Assembly (NCBI GenBank): GCA_052171895.1
Contig: JBQMRN010000019.1
Span: 1 to 12,661 of the forward strand
DNA: 12,661 bases
DNA from: Arsenophonus sp052171895
Lineage (GTDB): Bacteria; Pseudomonadota; Gammaproteobacteria; Enterobacterales; Enterobacteriaceae
Direction of reading: 5' to 3'
Shown: piece by piece, positions 1 through 7,340 of the stretch
Position numbering within the stretch: position 1 is the stretch's first letter
Layout of the letters: every line of letters starts with the position of its first letter
Translations under genes and position numbers: made by a program
The notes under the pieces: model-generated
The model's database searches: none
Told to the model about the DNA's origin: nothing
What the model saw: the letters and a program-made list of their open reading frames with translations, nothing else

Positions 1-400
1 CAAAAAAGGCGGTCTGTAAATTCTTTGGTATTGTCTCTAAGTATTAATGGATAGCCATTGGAGATGGTGGATTAAGATCATGTAAGAATGCTCAAGCCAT
101 TCATTGGCAGCGGTTTTAGCCTTCTAAGATGGATAAAAACCTATCGATGGCGATGGGGTTGTTATGATCTATTACCTACGAAAAAATAACATCATGAAGT
201 TTCGTTTGGTATTTGTGGAAGATATTTTACATCTACGTGCAGATAATCAGGCTCGTAGCTTTTAAACGCTTTATGCTTCAGATTCGTGTCTCTTTCTCTT
301 TTGCTGCCTTATTTCATGCAAAATCTCCACACATCCAGGTTTGAGTAAACAGCCATCTAGGCAAAAATTCAAGATACAACGAACTGGGTTTAAGAAATTT
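1..400 (-). pseudogene. IS481-family transposase fragment, left copy
   Basis: On the minus strand the reading resembles IS481-type DDE transposases: KHKAFKSYEPDYLHVDVKY (around 290-220, first catalytic Asp in HVDVKYLP), then an RRLKPLP segment, then LRDNTKEFTDRLF at the window edge, where the family has TDNGKEFTDR with the second catalytic Asp. The rest of the DDE domain with the catalytic Glu lies outside the window. The part before KHKAF (around 400-320) is still recognisable as homologous to the right copy, which reads VVVVRKFLKP there, but it is badly scrambled. In-frame stops occur after NETS and in the LT-S-ST stretch, so it cannot make an active protein. Its 5' end abuts the truncated 5' part of repA, which suggests the IS inserted there. 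Confidence 0.85.
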
Positions 401-404
401 TGTG

Positions 405-1166
405 TACCACTTCTATAGAAACCATAAAACATGAGCATAACTTGCAACCCGTTTTTGATAACGATGCCTAAATTTTCAAAATTGCAAGAGGCGATAAATA
501 ATCATCAAGTAATCAGTAGAACAGTTTATTTGAGGTCTTATGATTCTTTGTAAAAACGATATAACACAATTAGTGCTGGAACTTATTAAGAGCTAAAAAT
601 GGCTTTAGCTAGATTAAATGTAACAATAATTAAAACCAATATAGTTTATTCAGAAAAAAGCAAGGAAATATCAGCGTTAGCCTTATTGATAGCGGGTGAA
701 TTCTTGATGAAAAGAAAGGTAATATTGATATTGGAGTATGTGATAGAAGTCACTTTACTGGATTTACTGTATCAAGTATTTCATAAAAAACAATCCTAAA
801 AATCAGTTAGAATTACTTCCGTATCCAAAAAGAAATAGACAAGCGACTTTATGAGATAACACGTAAGCATTGTAGTAATCATAGAAATTTTAGCATAGGC
901 ATTGAAAACTGCATTTAAAAATGAGGAGTATACCCGCATTGTTGAAAATGTTCAGGCATAACATTAAGGAAGTGGGTAAACCGAACGACTTATTCGATTA
1001 CAGTATTTGTTATGATGCCAAAGTAGATATGGTAATTTTTAATAACCGTAATACTGACATGACAGAAGAGCAGGGGAGGAGAAAGAGCAACAAATAGAAA
1101 ATGAGAAGCAGGAGATAGATTATAAGTTAAAAAATACTAGAAGGTAAGCGAGGTGGAAAATAAAAA
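405..1166 (+). pseudogene. repA: Broken plasmid replication initiator RepA (RPA family), left copy
   Basis: A plasmid replication initiator would bind origin iterons and start plasmid replication. Pieces in shifting frames line up in order with the RPA family: PVFDNDA (451-468, followed by a stop where a Trp is usual), KLQEAINNH (479-505), RTVYLRSYDSL (519-551, the conserved R-F-x-x-Y-D-F-L region), ALARLNVTIIKTNIVYSEK (605-660), a YFRI-like piece near 820, RLYEITRKHC (848-877), and NIKE- then CYDAK-like pieces near 963-1023. Frameshifts separate most of them and stops are frequent. The N-terminus is missing where the IS481 fragment begins. Compared with the right copy it keeps 45 bp in the RTVYLRSYDSL region. 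The longest surviving open stretch is 599-799. Confidence 0.82.
524..568 (+). other. 45-bp segment kept here but deleted in right-arm repA
   Basis: Aligning the two repA copies leaves exactly 45 bases here with no partner in the right arm. They encode, in frame, the VYLRSYDSL stretch that is conserved in the RPA family, so this copy shows the ancestral state. The segment lies between ACA (521-523) and ACA (566-568), which fits a deletion by slippage or recombination between very short repeats in the other arm. Confidence 0.8.
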
Positions 1167-1256
1167 TAATCATTATTAATTTCAATAAGGTGCAGAACAT
1201 CAGTGGTAAAAAATCCATCACAACGATAAAGCGGAAGCTAAAGATTAGCTAAGCCT

Positions 1257-1271
1257 GGAGGAATTGTGATG
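1257..1271 (+). promoter_or_regulatory. Ribosome binding site of orfX (left)
   Basis: A full GGAGG (1257-1261) stands four bases before GTG (1266) and seven before ATG (1269). The block TGGAGGAATTGTGAT is unchanged in the right arm, although the DNA on both sides has diverged. This supports it as a real translation start. Confidence 0.7.
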
Positions 1272-1600
1272 AATAGAGTTCTTTGGTTGTAGTTTTTGCA
1301 TTAGCAATCATACTTGTCAATATGCTGGATATCTCCACAGTCACATTCTTTCATTTTGACATGCTTTTAAAGGCTTTATTTTTGGTTGGCGAATTTCCTT
1401 GGATTATGGTGTATTATCTGGCTTGATAAGTATTTTACTGCACAGTATAACTATACTGTTCTTTTTTTATGTTTTTAGTAATGGCTTGCGTGGGTAAGGC
1501 GATAACGTCAATTTTTAATTACGCTATGCCTTTTCATCGACTGCTTGCATTTTTAGCAGAGAAGAAGAGAATAGCGACTCTTACTATTAAGGTGCCGCTA
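1266..1600 (+). pseudogene. Small membrane protein gene orfX, broken (left copy)
   Basis: I do not recognise the family. Starting at GTG/ATG behind a strong ribosome binding site, the reading is VMNRVLWL, a frameshift, FALAIILVNMLDISTVTF and then LFLVGEFPWIMVYY (about 1370-1422), two adjacent stops near 1424, and after another shift MACVGKAITSIFNYAMPFHR (from 1481). The right copy gives the same protein with changes (LFLIGEFAYIMMYYHQLDKH, and INYAIPFHRLFSFL). Together they suggest a protein of roughly 110 residues with two or three membrane segments, a conserved GEF-x-x-IM-x-YY motif and a charged C-terminus. It ends just before nuc and probably shared its transcript. A link to plasmid transfer is a guess from position only. 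Confidence 0.6.
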
Positions 1601-2146
1601 ATGATGAGTAAACAAGTAAAAGTAATCGCTGCGTTTTTTTTATTCCTTCTGATATTTATAACCCAACTTTCAGCAAGTACGAGCATTCAGGATCTGGAAG
1701 TTGGTTTTTCACCAGGAAGGACTGCAAACCAGATAGTCCTGATGGCAATTGAAGAGGCAAAAATATCGATTGATATTGCGGCTTATTCATTTACTAGTAA
1801 GCCTATTGCATTAGCCCTTGTTAACGCCAAACAGAGAGGCGTTAATGTCCGTGTGGTTGCTGATAAGAAATCAAACAGCGGAAAGTATACAGCCGTGACT
1901 TATCTGGGTAATCACCGCATACCGGTAAGACTTAATGACAAATACGCGATTATGCACAATAAGTTTATGATTGTAGATGGTCATTCAATTGAAACTGGGT
2001 CGTTTAACTACACGCAAAGTGCTGCATTTCGAAACGCAGAAAATGTGATTTACCTGCGTAATCGTCCAGACATTGCAAAAAAATATACACAAGAATTTAA
2101 TCGATTATGGAGCGAAGCAACAACAGATACAAAACCCAGATATTAA
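1601..2146 (+). CDS. nuc: Secreted phospholipase-D-superfamily endonuclease (Nuc), intact copy
   Basis: This 181-residue protein matches the pKM101 Nuc family of small periplasmic, metal-independent nucleases of the phospholipase D superfamily. Each chain carries one HKD motif, and two chains pair to form the active site. Residues 1-25 are a signal peptide: KQVK, then a hydrophobic run AAFFLFLLIFI, with a plausible cleavage after QLSA. The HKD motif is His119, Lys121, Asp126 (HNKFMIVDG), followed by ETGSFNYT (131-138) with the usual GS. I chose ATG 1601, the first of two adjacent ATGs, because the signal peptide starts there; the frame is open back to 1469, but that part is the tail of orfX. 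A weak AAGGTG lies seven bases upstream. This is the only intact gene seen in the window. Length and motifs are complete, so activity is plausible. Confidence 0.9.
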   Translation: MMSKQVKVIAAFFLFLLIFITQLSASTSIQDLEVGFSPGRTANQIVLMAIEEAKISIDIAAYSFTSKPIALALVNAKQRGVNVRVVADKKSNSGKYTAVTYLGNHRIPVRLNDKYAIMHNKFMIVDGHSIETGSFNYTQSAAFRNAENVIYLRNRPDIAKKYTQEFNRLWSEATTDTKPRY

Positions 2147-2349
2147 CTCATGATGTGGGGAATAGGGTAGGACAACACACTCAAAATATGCCATTTTTAG
2201 CGATATAGTAACCGCTATATGAAGGGGCTATATTGGGGTAAAGATAAAAATACTAAGATTTAAAGTGAGCGATTGAGCAATATATCATCATTAAAATAAT
2301 TAGCAATGAAAGGCTGGTTCGTACTGTTAATAAACGTACTAAACTATGG
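2147..2349 (+). other. Conserved non-coding DNA behind nuc (left)
   Basis: No gene is seen here, but about 200 bp stays alignable with the right arm. Shared pieces are TTTTTAGCGATA, CCGCTATATGAAG, GGGGTAAAGATAAAAATACT (unchanged), ATATCATCATTAAAA and AGCAATGAAAGGCT. TAGCG and CGCTA (near 2199-2217) can pair and may end nuc transcription, although no T-run follows. Confidence 0.55.
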
Positions 2350-2358
2350 TACGTTTAT
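2330..2358 (+). repeat. 10-bp perfect hairpin at inner end of left arm
   Basis: ATAAACGTAC (2330-2339) pairs perfectly with GTACGTTTAT (2349-2358) around a nine-base loop containing AACTATG. It sits exactly where similarity between the two arms stops. No T-tract follows, so a simple terminator is unlikely. Confidence 0.65.
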
Positions 2359-2877
2359 AGCAGTATGGATAAGTATGAGGAAAACACTGTTGTTTACCGC
2401 GACGCAGATTATGCAAGGCTGCCATGTTTTTCTGCCAAGAAAAGATTGGCTCCCTGTGACGTTGGTGGCTGATCCTCAATTGTTGATTTAACTGATAAAG
2501 CTAACGGATGCTACACAGCAGTTATCCTGGCACTGGAAACCGCTATCATCGGGTATTCGAGTAGCTTGAGGCAGGACGATCGTGAGCTGATAGAACACTT
2601 TTCATCAGCCTGAAAAGTGTTATTTGCTATTTTAAAGGCTACAAATACTACTATCACGGAATTGTTGGATGCATTGTGGTGGCCGAACTGATCGCCTTGG
2701 ATTGACAATTTTTTGAACTGTACCGGACTAAATCAAGGCGGAAGCGAAAACTTACTAGCATCGAACACACTGAGTGGATACCTATAATCAGCACATATGC
2801 ACTACATTCATGCTGGAGAATGTGTAGACCAGCTCGCTGGCCGTGCATTTCATTTACTAAATTCATGAAGATTATTA
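2359..2877. other. About 520 bp with no recognisable gene
   Basis: Only short open frames occur on both strands. Plus-strand pieces such as TVVYRDADYARLPCF, LALETAIIGYSSSLR and TNTTITELLDALWW look protein-like but are separated by stops and shifts, and I cannot assign them. They could be remnants of one gene running toward the heat-shock gene. In IncI-type clusters pilQ would precede pilR, but nothing here shows an ATPase Walker motif. Confidence 0.4.
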
Positions 2878-2926
2878 TACATTGTTGCTGTTAGAAAGTT
2901 AAAGCGCCATAAAATGAGTGCTACGT

Positions 2927-3430
2927 TTAACTGAGCATGCTGTTCAAGCACCCGGCCTAATTGATTCTGAACAGTAATGGTAATTTTCTGCAGTTTTTCC
3001 TATTCAGGAAAATCGTAGGTAAATTGCAGAGTTAATAATCCCTTATGCAGATTTGCCTGCTGGATCGTTATTCGATGATCAAGGCTAAAACTTAAAGAAA
3101 ACTCACTTTTTCTAATACCTTGATGCAACCATTTAATGCCATCTTTTTCTTCGGCAGTATCCATTTATTCAATCTTTGCTTTGCCGCTAATAGTTAGCTG
3201 CTTATTAAGCACCGAAATATCGAGTTCATCCTGCGTATAGCCAGGTATGCTCACTATCATTTCATAATGTTATAATGCTCTTTGTCTTTTCGCAGCAGAT
3301 TATAGGCTGGTATATCAGCCAGCGAGTTTTCACAGGTTAACCGACTAAATAGATTATCTATCTGCTTAAAACGGTCAGATAGCAGATGATTGCTAAATGA
3401 AAAAATAAGAGAGAAAGAACGATAGGCCAT
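2927..3430 (-). pseudogene. Small heat-shock protein (IbpA/Hsp20 family), broken
   Basis: Small heat-shock chaperones hold unfolding proteins for refolding by DnaK and ClpB. Reading from ATG 3430 gives MAYRSFSLIFSFSNHLLSDR, then IDNLFSRLT and IPAYNLLRKDKEHY, which is the usual IbpA-type N-terminus. Then EMIVSIPGYTQDELDISV and NKQLTISGKAK begin the alpha-crystallin domain, followed by KWLHQGIRKSEFSLSFSLD and ANLHKGLLTLQF, the conserved G-L-L strand. Damage: an 8-bp near-duplication around 3265-3275 (ATTAT repeated after HY) shifts the frame, a stop stands at 3165-3167 after KAKIE, and another at 3000-3002 after DFPE. The C-terminal end is uncertain. A strong AAAGGAGG lies just before the start, and a sigma-32 promoter lies further upstream. 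It is transcribed away from pilR. Confidence 0.85.
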
Positions 3431-3433
3431 AAT

Positions 3434-3441
3434 ATCCTCCT
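3434..3441 (-). promoter_or_regulatory. Ribosome binding site of the heat-shock gene
   Basis: On the minus strand AAAGGAGG is followed after a few bases by the ATG of MAYRSF (3430). This near-perfect site fixes the start at 3430 rather than at the ATG further upstream, which would add MLINNILKEDI. Confidence 0.75.
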
Positions 3442-3481
3442 TTAATATGTTGTTGATTAACACTCAGGTTTACCTCTTTAC

Positions 3482-3509
3482 ATATAGGGACAGTTGATAC
3501 GTTTTCAAG
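3482..3509 (-). promoter_or_regulatory. Sigma-32 (heat-shock) promoter
   Basis: On the minus strand CTTGAAA (3509-3503) and CCCTATAT (3489-3482) are separated by 13 bases. The enterobacterial sigma-32 consensus is CTTGAAA, 11-16 bases, CCCCATNT. The -35 is exact and the -10 differs at one defined position. It lies about 50 bp upstream of the small heat-shock gene start and points into it, as expected for ibp genes. Confidence 0.8.
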
Positions 3510-3554
3510 TGCGCCAACAATACAAGAAAAAACAATATATCCTCAGTAATCTCA

Positions 3555-4674
3555 ACCCTTGTTGCTATTAAACTTTGTATTGACACGACGCTGAGATGGA
3601 TTTAGCAAAAAACCTTTTCCATTAAAGATTGCATTGCCTTCTACAACATGTTGGGCTTTTTGCTGGATAACAATAAATCGTTGCAGCAAGCCTTTATTAA
3701 TATGCACAACTTTATTACTGATTTTGAGCACAAACATTACCCCCTATGCTGTGCTGTTGACCGATTGCTTCTCTGCACTGGATGAAGGGCAAGGGGTCTT
3801 TGAAAAGGTATTCCTCGAATGGGTGCTCCGTTCAGAAAGCCAGCCTGATTGACTTAGGCACCCTCCTTCGGCAAACTCTTCGATCTATTGCGTCATGTCA
3901 GGCAGATTGTAGAAATAGCACGAAAACCAGGATCTTCGCCCTGTTTGGCGCATTTGGGTACCCTTGTTTTCTGCTGGGTATCTGTAATCGTAGTGGTGAT
4001 GATGGATATGGTGTGTGAGAAATTTATCTTTAAGCTACCAAGACTGGTACCGCGTTATAAATAGGAGGGGAAAAGGCCACTCAGCCTGTTAACCGGCCTT
4101 TCTGAATTTATTATTAATTTTAAGTGCTAACCTACTGCTGCTTGTTGGCTACTTGCATTGTTCGGATTGATGGCATAATCAATGTAGCATTGGGTCAATC
4201 GAAAAATTGCCGACAGTCTGACTCCCGTGCTCAATATATAGTACCGTGCATGGTGTTTACTTTTTGCTGAATATTGCCATATTACTACGGGTTAATATTC
4301 AGATTAATGTAGGAGGTCGGTTAATATGCTTGCCGAAACCGCTAGCCAGTGGTTGGAAAGACGCATTAATGAAACACTCTATTATATGTATATGTGGTAA
4401 GGCGAACATATTTAGCTGGCTTTAAAAAGTACAGACTACCACTTTCAATCACTGGATTGTGTTAATCAAATAATGTTATTAACCGAAGGCGCAGGCGAAG
4501 AAAATAGCTTTTAGCGTTATGCTGACTATTGGTTATAGTGTATCACCACCATCAAACAGCTTAAGAAAGCGATCTGCTTAACCGTTCTCATCTTCTTATT
4601 GGTATTCGGTTATATGTTACTGCTGTTTATTAGCCAGCGGCGATTTAAATACCATGATCAATCAAATTTTGTAA
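3555..4674 (+). pseudogene. pilR: PilR, type IVB pilus inner-membrane platform protein, broken
   Basis: PilR is the GspF-like membrane core that works with the PilQ ATPase to assemble the conjugative thin pilus of IncI-type plasmids. Pieces in order: AIKLCIDTTLRWI (from 3564), IAFYNMLGFLLDNNKSLQQA (about 3630-3690), AVLLTDCFSALDEGQGVFEK (about 3749-3808), LEWVLRSES, a RQIVEIARK stretch near 3901, ALFGAFGYPCFLLGI (about 3940), KLPRLVPRYK (4034-4062), GVYFLLNIAIL near 4253, LAETASQWLERRINETLYYM (4330-4389), MLLTEGAGEENSF and RYADYWL, then a last membrane segment ending near INQIL and a stop at 4672. The total length suits a full-size PilR of about 360 residues. At least five frameshifts and several stops break it. 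The start codon is not clear; the divergent heat-shock promoter lies just upstream. Confidence 0.8.
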
Positions 4675-4725
4675 GTAATAAAAAATAATTCAATCGTATT
4701 TTATCAACATAAGAAAGAGGAAAAT

Positions 4726-5300
4726 ATAAAAAGAAATCAATATTTTAGCGAAGATTTTAAGTCTGGAAATGATGAGGAGTAGGTGGCTGGCCATTTATAG
4801 CGGTTGCTATTGTACTTGCTGTTGGCGCGATTTTCGCTATTTTTAATAATAGCACACTTAACGATGAAATCGCTAACTTATAAGCATTAGTGACGCAATC
4901 ATGCGGTATGCTAAAGATACATGATGAATAATACCTCTTTACTAATACTGCAAAAATGACAGGCACTAGTGCAACTGGAGATGGGAGACCCCACACACAA
5001 GCAAATAAGAGCATTAACGGCGAAAAATCAAAGTATGATGAAAATAGCCAATTGTCTTGGGTAGTAATGCCATTATTTTCCGGAAAAAAGTGCAAGGATC
5101 AACTAATAATAAAGGATTTTAGTTATTTATAAAATATGCCAAAGGAACTTGTAGCACAATGGCAAGAAAAGTAAGCGTCAGCGCGATGATAAATAAGGTC
5201 TAAATTTCCGGTACCAACGATATTGGTGCCATTACCGTCGAAAGCCTGAACGCAATCTAAAACAAGATAACGGCTAGCTTTCTCCTATTTCTTTGGTTAA
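4726..5300 (+). pseudogene. pilS: PilS, type IVB prepilin, broken
   Basis: PilS is the major subunit of the thin conjugative pilus. The expected start reads ATA (4726) behind AAGAGGAAA, so ATG was probably lost. KRNQYFSEDFKSGNDE follows, then a 1-bp loss, then the type IVB prepilin signature: G-W cleavage region and hydrophobic helix GGWPFIAVAIVLAVGAIFAI (about 4780-4840), followed by NNSTLNDEIANL, a stop, ALVTQSCGMLKDT and NTAKMTGTSA. The C-terminal half is recognisable as VSASAMINKV-like and ISGTNDIGAITVESLN pieces (5170-5250). It lies about 50 bp after pilR, as in IncI pil operons. The 112-residue open frame on the other strand is a shadow of this gene. Confidence 0.8.
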
Positions 5301-5404
5301 TATCCTCACTTTTAAATTTAATAATTAATTCTTTCATTCTTTTTTAATTTTTAAATTCTTTCGATACAGTAGGAAAGGGGAGTTTTGCTTTTTCTGAATT
5401 TAAG

Positions 5405-5895
5405 AAGCGCTATATAGCGAAATATATCACCTTTTGCTTTACAATAACCTTAACAACGGTAGCATAGGTTTTTTGTTTTAATGAGCCAGGCGCGATATAC
5501 CAGATTGACCATAAACTGCTAAAAGCCATCGCTCAACAGGAAAGTTGCCTCTCGGAAAAGTATGAATATCAATAGAGATAAAACGGAGGTCACTGTTAAG
5601 CATGAATTATTGGCTGATATAAGCTCAATTCTAGGCATATCTAAAAGTTCTAAAAATTGGGGTAATTTGATCTGCAACCATCATGATTTACTTAATCAGC
5701 TGTGCATTAACGTTAAAATTGATGCGTTGGAGGGATACTAGCGAAAACACCTGCACAAATATAGCGTTAAACTAGGCTTGTCTATGCTCGTATAACGCTG
5801 GTTTTCATTCCTGGAACAAAAAGAAATGCCTTCGCTATCCCTAAATAAATTTATACGCATTACTGGCCGGTTGTGAGTGATGATAGGAGAAAATC
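5405..5895 (+). pseudogene. pilT: PilT-like lytic transglycosylase, broken
   Basis: IncI PilT and VirB1-like enzymes open peptidoglycan locally for pilus or secretion assembly. From 5405 (AAG where a start codon is expected) the frame reads RYIAKYITFCFTITLTTVA, a signal peptide, then a stop, VFCFNE, IYQIDHKLLKAIAQQESCL (about 5497-5553) with the catalytic-type Glu in QQES, NINRDKT, a damaged D-Y-G-L-M-Q-I-N motif read as NYWLI-stop, and LNQLCINVKIDA (5694-5730) and ILAKHLHKY-like pieces, then YNAGFHS in a shifted frame near 5800. These are SLT-domain landmarks in correct order. Several stops and frameshifts exclude function. The gap to pilS is about 100 bp and AT-rich. Confidence 0.78.
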
Positions 5896-6480
5896 ATGAG
5901 CAAGGTGAGTTTCATCTTGCTTAGATTGTGTGCCGTCATCACATAAACCAGCCTGGTTTATTATTGCAAAAATTTTTTGGATTTTCATCATGAACGCCAG
6001 CTGTTTGAGATTGCTGGAGTTGTGATAGTAATGGGAATTATTTTACCGTGTACCACTTCTTGTCGGCCATGTTTGCGCCATCTCCGCACTATAGGGCAAT
6101 TTTCTCTAATTTTCTTCGATTTTTAGCCCTGTTTATCTATCTGTATCCGAAAGCAGATGCTTATAAGGCTCTTTATGCTATGCTATGCTGAGCTGTGATC
6201 CAATTTCTTTAGCGTTTTTTGTCCACGGAAAACCGGATTAACCACCATGCTCACAGCATTAAGTCTCTTTGCTGTGCTTTTTTGCACTACGAATCCTCGT
6301 TTATCGTCCTGATGGCTATGTATAGTTTGGTTTTGTCGATTAGTACCTAATGGCATGGCTTGGCATCTGGTTTTTCTTTCCGGCGCTACTTTTATCAGTG
6401 GTTCTACCTCTTTAGGTGGTTTTTCCTGAAAAGAAAATACCTCTGGCCCATGCAATGATAAAAAAACATCCGCTACTGTT
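5896..6480 (+). pseudogene. pilU: Probable PilU prepilin peptidase, broken
   Basis: PilU removes the leader of PilS at the Gly-Trp site. A good ribosome binding site (TAGGAGAAAATC) precedes ATG 5896, reading MSKVSFILLRLCAVIT, stop, SLVYYCKNFLDFHHERQLFE and IAGVVIVMGIIL; a second hydrophobic stretch with ALFIYLYPKADAYKALYAML follows. The best family hint is at 6350-6470, LMAWLGIWFFFPALLLSVVL and IPLAHAM, which resembles the KLLAxLGxWxG...LLLSxxL...IP end of type IV prepilin peptidases. The G-x-G-D motif expected just before is not readable (GYV-FGFVD). The position right after pilT is where pilU sits in IncI operons. Identity rests on position plus this C-terminal likeness. Confidence 0.45.
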
Positions 6481-6584
6481 TAAGTAGCGTTTAGCGTTTG
6501 TTAGTACCATTTCGCTATTTTATGTGGCGTGGCGGAAATTGCATATGTTGGGTAGAAGATTGTAACTTATATTTAGGAGCTCAC

Positions 6585-7340
6585 ATTTTAAAAATAATCA
6601 AAAGAAAAAAGCCAGAAATCTGTCCTGAGTTTATTTCATTAGAAATATTATGTGCTCTTGTAGTTTTAAGATTTGCGGCTTTATAGGGAGAAGAAAAGTA
6701 CAGTGAATATCTTTGGATAAACAAAAGTGTCGTCGCGGCATCTCTCTCACCTCATGCTAACTAGTTTAATGAAGCCGAAAAGCTATATATTGCTGACCAT
6801 CGTGATGAGTTATTAACCCTACCTCTCCCAAAACGTATTATTCCTTCCATGCTAATAAAAACCTATGTTGGCAAAGGTTGTTGGTAGAAATCCATTATAC
6901 TCTATGAAGGATTTTTGCTACAGAGCTTCCCATAAAAAAGCAAACAGTCATACATACTTTTCCTCACTCCCTACCAACATAAATTTGCATCTCATTAGTT
7001 AGCTCGCTGACAGTCTCTCAGATTATATCGATTCATTCATTGAATCAACTAATTTTACTTTATTCTACCTATATTGTCATACTGAAGATGTTATCTGATG
7101 GGGATATTCATTAGGGTTATAACGATATTGTTGAAAATCCCAGATTATAAGAAAACATTTAACAATCTTACTGAAGAACTTTCCTCTTTGAAAACTACAT
7201 TACAAGGATAAATAGTTTAGTTATCAAGTTATGCCCATTTCTGGTGTATGAGGGGGTTCAGAGATGGTGGCGTATCATACTTATTTATTTTATGATTATT
7301 TCAACAACATATATATTATATGCCATAAAAAGTTTACCAT
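6585..7340 (+). pseudogene. Unrecognised broken gene downstream of the pil cluster
   Basis: AGGAG (6575-6579) precedes ATT 6585, probably a lost ATG. The frame then reads KIIKRKKPEICPEFISLEIL, ALVVLRFAAL, a TAG, GEEKYSEYLWINKSVVAASL, a stop, FNEAEKLYIADHRDELLTLP and KRIIPSMLIKTYVGKG. Only two stops in about 100 codons with sensible amino-acid content suggest a real gene that decayed by substitution. Further on, STNFTLFYLYCHTEDVI and YKKTFNNLTEELSSL (different frames, to about 7210) may belong to it. I cannot name a family. It is not the pilV adhesin that follows pilU in R64-type plasmids, as far as I can see. It ends before the IS256 remnant. Confidence 0.45.

Larger units (their letters stand above)
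1..2349 (+). repeat. Left arm of ~2.3 kb inverted repeat
   Basis: Reading inward from base 1, this stretch matches the reverse complement of the right end of the window through the IS481 fragment, repA, orfX, nuc and the non-coding DNA behind nuc. Similarity fades just after a conserved block (GAAAGGCTGGTTCGTACTGT, right copy with one change) and a last shared ACTATGG. The left arm is about 50 bp longer, mostly because the right arm lost 45 bp inside repA. Identity is uneven: near-perfect over the first ~318 bp and over the nuc core, much lower through repA and orfX. The arm boundary is judged by eye to within about 20 bp. Confidence 0.93.

Noticed and set aside
1469..1600. Longer N-terminus for nuc starting at 1469
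   Set aside because: This part reads as the end of orfX (ITSIFNYAMPFHR, also found in the right arm in a separate frame). The signal peptide begins at 1601.
3552..3737. Minus-strand frame and neighbouring plus-strand frames as separate small genes
   Set aside because: All are explained by the pilR reading IAFYNMLGFLLDNNKSLQ and LTDCFSALDEGQG; they are shadows or frame-broken pieces of pilR.
4074..4104. AAAGGCC/GGCCTTT hairpin as a terminator
   Set aside because: It lies inside pilR with a 17-base loop and no T-run; pilR motifs continue on both sides.
4757..5095. 112-codon open frame on the minus strand, the longest of the middle region
   Set aside because: It lies opposite pilS, whose plus-strand reading shows the prepilin G-W site, hydrophobic helix and conserved order of motifs. 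The minus frame has no recognisable domain.
5404..5419. Palindrome CGCTATATAGCG as an operator
   Set aside because: It falls in the codons for RYIA at the start of pilT, so coding sequence explains it; no second copy in an operator-like place.
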